A stretch of 64,000 nucleotides of DNA from Coptis chinensis (taxonomy: Eukaryota > Streptophyta > Magnoliopsida > Ranunculales > Ranunculaceae), in assembly GCA_015680905.1 (NCBI GenBank), contig CM027383.1, positions 86,957,001-87,021,000 on the forward strand, written 5' to 3'. A program made the position numbers and the translations under genes. The notes under the pieces were generated by a model, which was not told the origin of the DNA, did not search any database, and saw nothing but the letters and a program-made list of their open reading frames with translations. This document shows positions 49,409 through 60,659 of the stretch, in pieces (positions within the stretch are counted from its first letter, which is position 1; every line of letters starts with the position of its first letter).

Positions 49409-50626
49409 TGAGTAACCTGGGTTGGCTCAACCATATAGCGAAATATGCGATTACTTAGGGCCCTACAGCCTAAGGGGCCCCCAATATATTTTAGCCCACT
49501 ATTGTCCTAGCTTTTTCTCTATCTTTTTTTTAACCGTTAGCTAACAATAATACTCCCTCGTCTTCTCCACATTTCCCTCATCCTTCTCTAACAAAAAACT
49601 TCTCGCCTATCCATAACTAATAAAAGTTTTTAACCTAAATTCTCTTTTAACAAATATAAAAGATTAAAAGCTACAATAGAATCTTACCTCCATCATCTCT
49701 CCTTGCCTTCTATAGTTTTTCTCTATAATCCTTTATTCTTTCTACTTTTGTGGTGTAGAATTATTCTTTTCTTTATCTAGATAGTTATATTATTTGTTAA
49801 ATAAATTTATCGAAGTTTGTTAGTTTAAGAATATTATTCAAGCAAGAAAAAGGAAAAGGTTGTGATCAATTTTTTACTCTAATTATTATCTTATAATTTG
49901 ATATTTCGAATTTTAGTATTAATAGTATAGATGCCTCCTATTCGAACTTTGCTTAGGATCCCCAATTGTCTCAAGCTGCCCTTGTGAGTAATTAAGCTAA
50001 CAACTTTGCAACTTTAAAATAGCATTAGTGATCTTAGTTTTGAAAGTGTCATATACAATATCTTCACCTACATTTGATCTGAGTGACTCCCTTGCATATG
50101 CTGCCACACCATTATGTATATTATATTACACTGACAGATTGAAATCATTTTCAGAACTAAGTTGCTACTTCAATTCTTATTAAGAGATAGATATATGACC
50201 TTATTTATTTGTTGCTCAAAGTCCCTCATAACTCATAACCAACATTGTGCCAATCCAACAAATTTCTTTTCATTTTTTTTTCTTTCTATCACACTAAATA
50301 TTCCATAGATTTCAACACACCATAAGTAGTTTTCTGTTTCAAACTTGTGCGTAAGGTTTTTAGTGCATATCTTCTGTTTCTGAATTTCAAACATGACATT
50401 GAAAGCCTTGAGCTCTACTTTAGGCATTGAGCTTGGATGTACAACACCTTTAGATTAAGACCATGTTAAGTTTTTTCATGTCCAGTCGTTGTCCTCAAAC
50501 CAAACTCATCCCCTACGCATATTATTACTCATTGAATTCCATAATAAGTAGTAATTAATTCTTTTGACCATACACTCACTGCACACTCATATTTCTCGCT
50601 CATTTAACACATTATTCTATTATAAC

Positions 50627-51625
50627 ATATCTGTTACTGAGTCCTGAGTGCTTCCTAATATTGCTAGCTATCGTTCTCTATGTGCTCCAAACTTGGTTAT
50701 GTATTCTCCACTGCAAATTTGTCTCGACTTAGTGTGTCTTGTCCAAATCACATACACTGCCAACATTCTCTGCACTTGTTAAGGATTTCCTTCTACTCGA
50801 TCATGTAATAGGTGCAACTACACATGACCAACATAAGTGTGCTATGCAACTGGACTCAAATTAACATAAGTGTGTGTGTGGCTTTGTGCACTTGACACCT
50901 ACTTTTTTTTTGGTAAACACTTAGCACCTTCCTGATCAAGGAGAAAAAAAAAATTAAAAATCCTTATTTGATGCTATTTGTATATGGAAGTTCTAACACC
51001 TAGCTTTATCAACTCGTTCAAGACTAATGACTTGTCAACCTAAATGACGATCTTTAATTTGACAAATCTACTGTTAGTTAGCAAATTAATTTTAAAAAAA
51101 CAAAAGTATGTAGTACAAAAACATTTAGTGTACCTTAGTTTAGATCACACACATAAATTCTAGGATAGGCAAATCTTATCGTTGTGCTTCTTTAATTGGT
51201 GTGACTCGGGTTCTTCATAATATAGTAAAAATTTAGTCAATAACATATTATGGCCTAATGCTTCATCCAGAAAGAAGAATGGACTTGGTTTATGTTGCTG
51301 AGTCCCGAGTGCTTCCTAATATTGCTAACTGCCGTTCTCCATGGGTTATAATTCTTCAATAGTCGTTTATGTATTCTCCACTACAACCTTGTTTCAACTT
51401 ATTATGTCTGATCCAAATCACATATACTGCCAATGTTTCTGCACATTCTAAGGGTTGCTTTATGAGTAATTGCCTACAGCTCGATCATGTTATACGTGTA
51501 ACTACATGACCAACATAAGTGTATGTGCACTTAGTACCCACCTGATCGATTTAGGAGAAAAAAAAAATCCTTATTTGATGTTACTTGTATCTGAAATTTC
51601 TAACACCTAGCTTTATCAACTCGCG
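50627..51625. repeat. Diverged direct repeat, copies at 50627-51020 and 51293-51625
   Basis: The copies share GAGTGCTTCCTAATATTGCT, TATGTATTCTCCACT, TCCAAATCACATA, CTCGATCATGT, TGACCAACATAAGTGT and CTAACACCTAGCTTTATCAA in the same order, with many substitutions and indels. An old local duplication or two copies of an unnamed element; no ends found. Confidence 0.75.
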
Positions 51626-54169
51626 TTTAAGATGGTCAGGGAATAATGCAAATTGAAAAGATGATAGCATTTGAAAATATACTTATCAGAACATTATTGA
51701 CTTGAAAAGCTTGTTTTGGATCCGGCCGGGCATACGCTCGGGATCTTTTAGATATTCTAAGGTTAATAAGATTTAAACTTCCCATATAGATCGAGAGTTT
51801 CCTAACAGGATATGCTTCATTTTGATAGATTTTACATTTAAAAATTTTCCAATCTAATTCAAGCACAAAATGTGATGCTTTAGTTAAACCCTCCAATATA
51901 CAATAGGATTTAACTACGCATTTGGTAGCAACTCCTGACACGTACCACACATTAACACCCCAACTAATACATCACAATTAATCTATGTAGGTACAAACTA
52001 TAGCAAACACTTATAGTAGTAATAACTTATAAGCTATAAATAGTAAGTTATAAGTTATAAGTACAAAATATCCAAGTTTTTTTTTTATCTCCCCTAGTCC
52101 CCTTAATTAATATTAAACTTGATAGCTTAATTCAAATTTTTTTGGCCATCTCAACAATTAAGAGTCTTTGATCCTTGTGTATTTTCCATACTCAATTTAT
52201 CTTCTTCTTTATTTCTTTCTTATAGATTTTGAATAAATTATGGTATTTTTCCAAGTTACGTACAGTTGGTCGATCTCATCTCTAGTGGTATTCTGGCCAC
52301 CTGTCAATACTTCAAAATAGGTATTTATTTGGACCAAGTGTATTCTATGCTCAATTGCGCCTATCATCAATCTATCCCATATGTCCCATTCCCTAAACCC
52401 CTTTGAAGCTAAGTCCAAACAAAAGTCCCATTTTCAGTAAAGGTTTTTGTGATGTTATGTCAAATGGATTTTATGTTAAGATAGAACCTATACACGTACA
52501 GAACATAGTTTCTAGACTTTTTTCATGATTTTTAAAAACACACAATTTCTCTAATTGAGTCCCGTTTTGTGTTTTCCACTCATACACTAGGCAACACAAT
52601 TTTGTTTGCTTAATTTTTGGTTCCGATCAAAAGATTACTTAATTGGCAATGATGTTACTTGGCCACAACAATAATGATATTATTTTCTTTAATTCCAACA
52701 TGAAAGATCAAAATCTATTCACATGGGTGGAGATGTCTTGGTGCCAAGTCTTGCTTAATTCAATACAATGGTCATTCTTTTACAACTTTGAATTTAATGA
52801 ATGCGTTTCATTTACAGTTCCATTATGCACATTTATTTTGGTGGAGTCAATGCCTATAATTTTATGAAGACATCCTCTCACCCAGATTTTGTGCTTTTCA
52901 GCTAAATTGCTAATACCATTGGGGGTAAGATAATGCGATGTGATATGTCTGTATACATGTGGTTTATGCTGCAAATAAATAGTTTTAGAATAATAATATG
53001 AAGTCTATTTATGTTGTTGAGAATGGAAATCAATGCATATTTAATATTGTTCTTTTCACGATCACCGTGTTCTGTTAGTTTCCGGTCAATTTGTATTTTC
53101 ATAACACTGGCTTTGAGAGTGATTTTCACCCGAAAATGGGTCTTGGGACCAATTTTGTCACAACCCAAATTTCTAAACAATAACAAAGTGAAGATTTGAA
53201 ATATAAATATCTCAAACATCACTATGTTCACTTGTTTAAAAACCCAGATTATGACGGGGTGAATACAACACATACAAAAACCCATAAAAGCCATATCATA
53301 ACAGAATCAACTTAGAATTACATAATCCCCATAATTAACCGCCATCACTTTATTAAGCTATCTTTCGTCCAAACAAAACATCAAACAAACTTCTAAGAAT
53401 AAAAGTCTTCAATATCTTATTCTCAAGCCATGCTGAAATGTAAACTACGTTATTACATCCTTCTAATAAGAATCGGACCTAATAAAAGGACTAACTGACT
53501 GCTCCAGGCAAAAATCCAAATCACACGCCGCGGTTCCACTGCCTTCCACCTATGTTCCCAAGAACACACCCACGTTGCCAAAATTAAGCAAACATGGGTC
53601 AGCAAAATGGAATTTGCTGGTATGAGTAGACTAACCACATATAAACATTTCCAGACTTTACTTATCAAACTAACACTTTAAATCTATCATAACCTAATCA
53701 TTCTCAGCTTGGAAGACAGGTAGTTTCGTCATCTCAACCGGCATAGTTTCTTCCCAAGCAAAACTTCCATTTATATAACTCATTATAATAACTCGTTTTA
53801 ATAACTAAGTAATTGAATTAAAACTTACCGATATCCAATACGGTATAAGGGTAGGACCGCGTTCCTGCACAAAATATTATTAAGTCCTACCCTCATGCAA
53901 AAGAAAGTTAGTAATTTTATATAACATATGTACATATCCTATATGTATTCAAATGTAAGCCCATACACACTCGCATAATCAAATCAATTTCTCTTATCAA
54001 TTAATCAATTACTTTTCTTATACACCCACCCTTTAGTACCTACTCCACGATTTGCACTCCACACATTTGCCAAAACACACATTTCTATGTGCCTCTCTCT
54101 CCCACCGAATACCACAATATCATAGCCATCTCTGGGATTTCATACACATATTTCACAACCTCTTAAGGC

Positions 54170-54520
54170 ATAAAACTCAGGTCATTCATGACACATTCAA
54201 TGAATACCTTAGGTCATTCCCGCCACATTCAAGGAATACCTATCATATCACTAACGAGCCATTCATGGCACATTCAATGAATGCCCTGGGTCATTCCTAC
54301 CACATTCAAGGAAAACCCAACCCTACATTCCCGTACACTCAAGGAATACAACTAACCAGCAAGGTGAATACCTTAGTTCCTCTTTAGGGAAGTCCAAACA
54401 ATCTGGTCATTCATGGCACATTCAATGAATACCCGGGTCATTCATGGCACATTCAATGAATACCCATTTATAACGCTAACGGGTCATTTATGGCACATTC
54501 AATAAATGCCCACCTAGCAT
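54170..54520 (+). repeat. Degenerate tandem repeat of about 30-36 bp within the solo LTR
   Basis: The unit is GGTCATTCATGGCACATTCA followed by ATGAATACCC, repeated about eight times with variants (GTCATTCCYRCCACATTCAA then GGAATACC). ATTCATGGCACATTCAATGAAT contains imperfect inverted halves. Confidence 0.85.
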
Positions 54521-54866
54521 ATGACATCATCAGTCATAAAACTCATTTCCAAAACTTGAGGCGTGGAGAGTTCTAAAAGGGTGCGGTAAATTTGTTTACG
54601 CATTATTGAACTTTATTGCATATATTATTTCAGAGAACGAATTGAAGGAGTATCTTGTTTCTTGTATTTTTTTGGTTTACACGTTATTAATTATATGGAT
54701 GTCTAAGTATCATAACGTTGTATATCACAAAAGACTGAAATATCACATAGTAGTTAATACACGTATACAAGTATATATAGAAAGGTCTTAGCCTAAAGCC
54801 AAGCATGCTAATAGCCCTAGACCTATCCTAATAGACCGAATCATAATCCGAGTTAAAAATCAAAGT

Positions 54867-54960
54867 GGGTCAACTTGTCAAAGTCAACCCTGGTCAACAG
54901 TCAAAGTCAACCTGCCAATGGTCAACAGCAGTCAACCAGCCAGGTCAACAACAGTCAACC
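54867..54960 (+). promoter_or_regulatory. Cluster of ten GTCAA (TTGAC) words in the solo LTR
   Basis: Ten GTCAA words lie in about 94 bases. The reverse complement TTGAC is the core of the W-box bound by WRKY factors. The related LTR has seven such words at 58960-59012. The density is seen; a regulatory role is inference. Confidence 0.4.
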
Positions 54961-56216
54961 AGACCTAAACTCCTCTAACCCAAAAGCTCAAAGCCTAAGG
55001 CCCAAAGTCTAAAACTTAAGGCCAAAAATGAAAATTCAAAAATTAAACATTCAAGCCCACCCACGAAATTCGGCCCAAGCCCAACAACAAAAATCACTGT
55101 TCATCTTCCTCTCTCACACTCTCCAGCGTCTCCACCACCAGCCACCGCTCGCCACCACTTTTTAACCTAGCGGTTTGATTCTTTTTGAAAACCCGTACAT
55201 ACCTATACCAACCAATCTCAATTCCCTTATACTGTGTAAATCGGGATCGACTGCCACTAATGGCTTCTCTGGAGCTTCAACAACCCCAACCCACTACGAA
55301 ATCAACTCTCCAATCACCAACATAGTTCCATACTAGAACCACATCATAACCCACCCAAAACAAACAACAAAATCAAACAATACAATTTGAGTTCGCGCCT
55401 TCATTAACGCATCACCATTAACGCTCCTTCAGAGCTTTAACAGCACACCCAATTTCAACCCAATAGCACCCAACCACCGATTCTAAACCCCCGACATCAA
55501 CCAAATCAAAACAAACAACCCACACCACAACAGTAGAACAACAGTATATCAGTTCATGACAATTTGGTTCTTTGGCGAAAACGCGTAGCCAATACATAAG
55601 TCGACCACTGTTTTTTTACAGCAGCCATCATCAATTTAATACCCTCATTTTAAGTTTTCCGGAGAGAGACGGTTATTCAAAATTGCATACGTAGTTAAGA
55701 CTAAATAGTATACAGTCTAAATCAGACTCATACAACATTATATGAACAGTAAAAAATCATATTGGTTCCATCCTCATGCAATCTACAGTAAACAATGAGA
55801 ACTTTATCAAAACATAATATATCTACTCACAGTTTATAAACCGAACAGCTTTCCGAAAGCGGAAAAACCCCGAAAGATCGAAGTCGACTGTCGCGCGAAA
55901 AAGACGATCTTCCTTGTTCAAAACCCTTTTCTTTTTACTCTCCAACAACAATCCACTAACGGGTGTTACTCTCCCTTCCGTCTCTTATTTTTTTCTGTGT
56001 AAAACTCTCTGTGTTTTTTTCCAAAAACTCTACGTAAGAAAACTCCTTTTTTTATTAGTTTTAAAAACCTCACCGAAAAACAAGGATAACACTTATCTAT
56101 TTACTTACGGGACTTTTATCCCTAAGCTGATAGTTATCATATATTTAGTTTTATCTATTATTATTATTATTATTATTATAGGAAAAACAAATAAAAAGAC
56201 GGGGTGTTATAAATTT

Positions 56217-57034
56217 CTTGTAATTTTATATTGTCATATATAAATCCCGGTTTGCCCTTGAGTCGAAATGATTAATGAAGATTTGTCCTAAAATCAAAAT
56301 TATTAATGGAGATTGCTGACGGTTTTCCTTAAATTTGTAATTAAAATTTAGGGTGGACTTGGGGCAAAACTATTATTGGGCTTTGTGTTTGGGCGTAATC
56401 CCTGGTTGATTTTGTTGCTCCGAAACTTCTAATTATTTTAAGATTTTTAGGAGAGAGCTTCAGATTTACGTCTTATTAAATGGCTTATGTTGATCTTTAA
56501 TTCCAACATTAAAGAAAAATACATAATTTGTGGGGGTAATAAGATCATGTTTCCCATTTTTTAGGAAATATTTGATATATTCTTTATACGTGCATAATTT
56601 GTGGGTAATTTCTTTCATATTTTTGAGGAAATAATAACTAGTTAAAAATAATTATGTTTTAGGAAATAAATATACATACTAATTTGAATTGCACTTAAGT
56701 AGGGGGAGTTATACTAAAATAGGAAACCATATGGTAGAGTTATATTAATTGTAAGTAGATCCATATGCAATCACTCTTTTGGAAAGTGGAAATTGAATCA
56801 AACTCTCTAAATAGTCCATGTGGCATGGTATAAAGCATTGTAAAAATCCACGTAGGAGAGAGAAAATATTATTTCTCATATTAGAGTGCCACAAAAATCT
56901 ATTAATCACAAGTAGATCTATGTGCAAACACTCTTTTGGAAAGTGGAAATTGAGATAAAAGGCTATCTCTCATATTAGAGTGCCAACTAAGAGAAAAAAA
57001 AATCTCTCTTAAAAGTCTCTGCTTTAGTATATAG
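56217..57034. other. Helitron-like remnant between the two solo LTRs
   Basis: Includes a direct duplication at about 56740-56985 (GTAGATCYATRTGCAANCACT, then CTTTTGGAAAGTGGAAATTG). No gene. Confidence 0.35.
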
Positions 57035-57509
57035 ACAAAGTTTTGGACTCGGCCATATGGCCGGTGTCACACTCCGAATTTCGACAGAATTCGGAAAAAC
57101 ATTATTTGTTCCTGACTCTTCGATCTCCGAGGTGTGACACACTCTCCACTCCCAAAAACCCATAAACAGTTTAAACATGCGGATAATAAAAACCCAATAA
57201 AAATTTTTAACTTAAACAAAAGTCCTCTTCATTACAAAAATTAACAAATGAAAAATGCAAATAAATTTATCTCAACTGAAAATCTATATCACCTCAAAGG
57301 AAAACAAAGTCTATCTTGAAATGCAACGCTAACGCAAACCACAAGCAGCAACCAATCTTCTTCACCACTAAACCTGTCAAGACTTATCAACTATGTTCAT
57401 TTAATGAACACACCCGATAAGCAAACATGCAAATCGGGTCAGCATTATAAAAATGCTGGTGTGAGTAGCTCTAAAACACAACATATATATATACATATAC
57501 ACAAATCAT

Positions 57510-57835
57510 ACGGCAGTTAGTTCCTCCACCAAGGCGCCTTAACTTTCAACGACTAATACAACATCCTTAAGTATATTAATTAAGGAAGGTAGTTCCTCCA
57601 CTAAGGCACCTTAACTTTCAACGACTAATACAACATCCTTAAGTATATTAATTAAGGCAGGTAGTTCCTCCACTGAGGCGCCTTAATTTTCAACGACTAA
57701 TACAACATCCTTAAGTATATTAATTAAGGCAGGTAATTCCTCCCCTAAGGCGCCTTAACTTCCCACTAACCACACAACAAACTATACGCATAATAAAAAG
57801 GCATTTAGTTCCTCCACGAGGCGCCTTAGAACTAA
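57510..57835 (+). repeat. Tandem repeat, about 72 bp period, five units
   Basis: Starts at about 57521, 57593, 57665, 57737 and 57810 with TTCCTCCACYAAGGCGCCTT, then TCAACGACTAATACAACATC and TTAAGTATATTAATTAAGG. The fifth unit is partial. Units differ at only a few bases. Confidence 0.95.
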
Positions 57836-58074
57836 ACTATAACCAGCAAAGCATATACAATCATCTATCTAAAGATATATCATTAACCAACATATTACCA
57901 TAATTATATTAATTAAGGCTTTCTTTGTGTGTTCCTAAAATCGCGTCGTATCTATGTCTTACCTAGTTTCCTTGGCTACCACAATCGCTTCCCAACGCCG
58001 AACATGTACATCCACATGCCTCCCCTTATATAATGAACCACTCCGTGCGTAACTATCCCGGCGGGATGCCGCGC

Positions 58075-58320
58075 ACCCGTAAACCCCTCACACGGAAGCC
58101 ATTATGCAAGTATCGCCACTATTCGGGTTCGCCCGGAAGGGGCCATTCAAATTTTAATTGGCGAAACGCCGAAGGGGCCAATCACATTACTTATGCCCGA
58201 AGGCCATTCAGATTCACCAAAACGCCGAAGGGCCAATCAAATTACTTTTAGCCCGAAGGCCATTCAGATTCACTGAAACGCCAGAAGGGCTCAATCAAAT
58301 TACACACGCCCACACAGGGC
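58075..58320 (+). repeat. Short GC-rich tandem repeat, about 60-66 bp period
   Basis: Repeats of GCCCGAAGGCCATTCAGATT, then CACYRAAACGCCGAAGGGCC and AATCAAATTAC, about four units with decay toward both ends. It lies in the solo LTR, after the 72-bp array. Confidence 0.85.
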
Positions 58321-58959
58321 AAATCACATGAGTTGTGGTAGCTAGGTTCTAGGATTTTCGTTACGTAATTTATTCAGGTGTCATACATCTATGACTCATA
58401 ATAATTCCACTATATCATGTGTAGGTCAAATACCTTATTGCACTAAGCCACAATATTTAGAAATATCTTAATTATATCTCATAACCACTTTCATTCTTTC
58501 ACGTGCCAATATATTATTGCACTAAGCCACAATCCCGTGGGAAAATATCCACACATACTATACTACCTCATAGTAGCATCTCACATATAAAATAATGGAG
58601 CGTTTATACATTTATGTCTCCAAAATTATTGCATTTAATATATATATTCCAACATATTATATAATGTCATAATATCAACGTCAAATCTTAATTAGATAAT
58701 AACCACCAAATTTATACAAGCTTCCACAGCATTTTAGCATTGGATTTGTCCATACAATTTACAACATAAAATGTAACACAATTAAACAGTCCACAGTCCA
58801 CAATCAAAGCCCAATATATATATGATTTACACACTACTCACGTCAAATCTTAATTAGATAATGACAAACAAAGTTATACAATTTTCGATAATATTTTATT
58901 ACTATATTTGTCCATATTCTTAAACATGTTAAAAAACTGGAAAAAGTCAGCATTCCACA

Positions 58960-59012
58960 GTCAACGGTCAAAGTCAAAGTCAAAGTCAAACTGTCATTGT
59001 CAAAGTCAAACT
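58960..59012 (+). promoter_or_regulatory. Cluster of seven GTCAA words in the second solo LTR
   Basis: GTCAACGGTCAAAGTCAAAG and following bases give seven GTCAA words in about 53 bases, parallel in position to the cluster at 54867-54960 in the other LTR. Possible W-box-like cluster; function not shown. Confidence 0.4.
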
Positions 59013-60659
59013 GTCGTTTCCATGTTCGACAGGTTCAGGGTCGTCGCCATGGTTCATTGCTAAGGTCAATGTACATGGCTCATGAGCTCATGCCTAAGAT
59101 AATGGTTCGGACCCAACGGGCCAAGCCCAAACCTTAGAACCCGAAAGTCTAAACATTTAAAGACGTAATTAGATCTATTTTAAGTTATATGACCAGCCCA
59201 AAAACCAAAATTAGAAACTGGCTCAAAACGCCAATGGGTTCGACCCCTAAAAATTTAACTGAAACCGGCCCAACACTTAAACTAAAACTGGTCCACAACA
59301 AAGGATTAATCCGGCCCAATAACTAACTAGTGTTTAGGCCCAAAAACTTCAACTGAACTGGCCCGAAACACAAATGGGTTCGGCCTAAAAATTTAACTGA
59401 AACCGGTCAAAAAACTTTAAACTGAACTGGCCCAAAACAACTTAAAATGAAATAGGCCCAACACTTAAACTAGCTAAGGCCCAACCACTTCACCTAGCTA
59501 AGGCCCAACCACTTAACCTAGCTAAGCCCAAGGCCCAAGAGAAACCGACCCAGGCCCAAGCCCAGCCGGTCATCTTCTTCCTCATGCTTCTCCTCCACCA
59601 CTAGCCACCAAGTCAGGTTCTCCTTCTCCTCCCACTTCATCATATCGGTTTTTGCCCTTGGCAAAAACCAACCAACTTTAACAAAAGCACAAATCCCAAA
59701 TCATTCAATCCCTATATTTCATCAAACCTAGATCTACAATATTTCGATCTCCATTAATGGTTCATCAAGATTTAACAGCTGCCTCCTCACTCTATTACAC
59801 TCCCCCACTTCAACCCATCATCAATTCACCACACAACCACCGAAAAACAGTTCAACACATTTTACTGGAGTGTTTGGGCGAGCCGCCATTAACAAACACT
59901 CAAGCTTCAACAACACCTCCCCCCAGCGTCAAAACACCTATCCGACACTTCCCAACAACAACCAATCCTAAACCAATCTTAACCACGGCTATACGAGTTC
60001 AACCCCCATCAATTCGGGCGGAGATCGAAAAAGCGGTTTGGTGTTTCATAGCCGGCGACCCCCAATTCCGGTTTCAATCCCGACAACCCCCCCCGACAGT
60101 TCAACCACCAATTTCAATCAACCAATAACATTATACCCCAGTTCAAATAACAAAAACCCACACCACCTCATTATCCCAGATTGACAGTATAAACGAGAGA
60201 GTGATGGTTTGGGGCTCGCGCCTCATGAACCATCACTTAAGAGTTTCAACAGTTCAACAGTTCAATATCGAATTTCAGAGTTTTAAGTTTTAACAACACG
60301 ACAGATTTTAACAGAAAAGAAATCGACAGTAACGAAGATTTTATAAAATAAAAATTCATAAAATATCTACTCACAATAATGAACACCTCGACGAAATTCC
60401 TCCGAGTCCGAGTTGTCGCGCTCCACGCTCTAGCAAACGAGTTTCTAGCTCTGCCTCTATTTTTATTATTTTTTATTCTCTAAAAGCCCTATTCTCTAGA
60501 ATAATGTGATTATATATACTGGTTTGGGTTTTTCCAACACGCACTGTGGCCCTTAAATCGGGCACATATCCAAATCCAATCCAGTGAATTTTTAAATAAA
60601 TAATTTAATTAATAAATTAATAACTAAATACGTATTTTAAATACGGGCGATACAGCCGG

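Larger units (their letters stand above)
48663..51700. other. AT-rich intergenic DNA with two local duplications
   Basis: No coding gene is recognised. It contains a 74-bp tandem duplication (49260-49408) and a diverged 330-400 bp direct repeat (50627-51020 with 51293-51625), both listed separately. Confidence 0.35.
53156..56211 (+). mobile_element. Solo LTR, 3.06 kb, of a long-LTR retrotransposon family
   Basis: It starts TGTCACAACCCAAATTTC and ends GGGGTGTTATA, with the 5-bp target duplication AATTT on both sides (53151-53155 and 56212-56216). It shares its start and several internal phrases (GGGTCAGCA..., TGCTGGTRTGAGTAG) with the LTR at 57065-60654. There is no internal polyprotein, so it is a solo LTR left by recombination. 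It contains a 30-36 bp tandem repeat region and a GTCAA cluster, both listed. Confidence 0.85.
51709..57035 (-). mobile_element. Degenerate Helitron-like element interrupted by a solo LTR
   Basis: On the minus strand the proposed 5' end is TCTATATACTAAAGCAGAGA (57035) and the proposed 3' end is the imperfect hairpin GATCCCGAGC-GTAT-GCCC then GGCCGGATCCAAAACAAGC before T (about 51709). The 5' sequence matches that of a second candidate at 61402 (both TCT-ATAT-TAAAGCAGA), which supports one family, but the 3' tetranucleotide is not CTRR. Without the 3-kb solo LTR it would be about 2.3 kb. An internal imperfect duplication lies at 56740-56985 (ACTCTTTTGGAAAGTGGAAA). Confidence 0.35.
57065..60654 (+). 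mobile_element. Solo LTR, 3.59 kb, same family as 53156-56211
   Basis: It starts TGTCACACTCCGAATTTC and ends ACGGGCGATACA; the target duplication GCCGG is at 57060-57064 and 60655-60659. Similar internal order to the other LTR: GGGTCAGC...TGCTGGTGTGAGTAG, tandem repeats, a GTCAA cluster, then text rich in GGCCCAA and CCACC. A frame at 59757-60128 inside it is Pro/Thr-rich and looks compositional. TGTCACA starts and very long LTRs occur in plant Ty3 chromoviruses, but without an internal region the lineage is inference. Confidence 0.87.

Noticed and set aside
57510-57835. Regular 72-bp repeats that might look like a CRISPR array
   Set aside because: Units are contiguous copies without unique spacers, and the DNA is plant; they are ordinary tandem repeats inside an LTR.
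59757-60128. Pro/Thr-rich 123-residue frame
   Set aside because: Inside a solo LTR, biased composition, no recognisable domain.
53156-60654. The two long LTRs as the ends of one retrotransposon
   Set aside because: Each has its own distinct 5-bp target duplication (AATTT and GCCGG), and the DNA between them is under 1 kb and Helitron-like.
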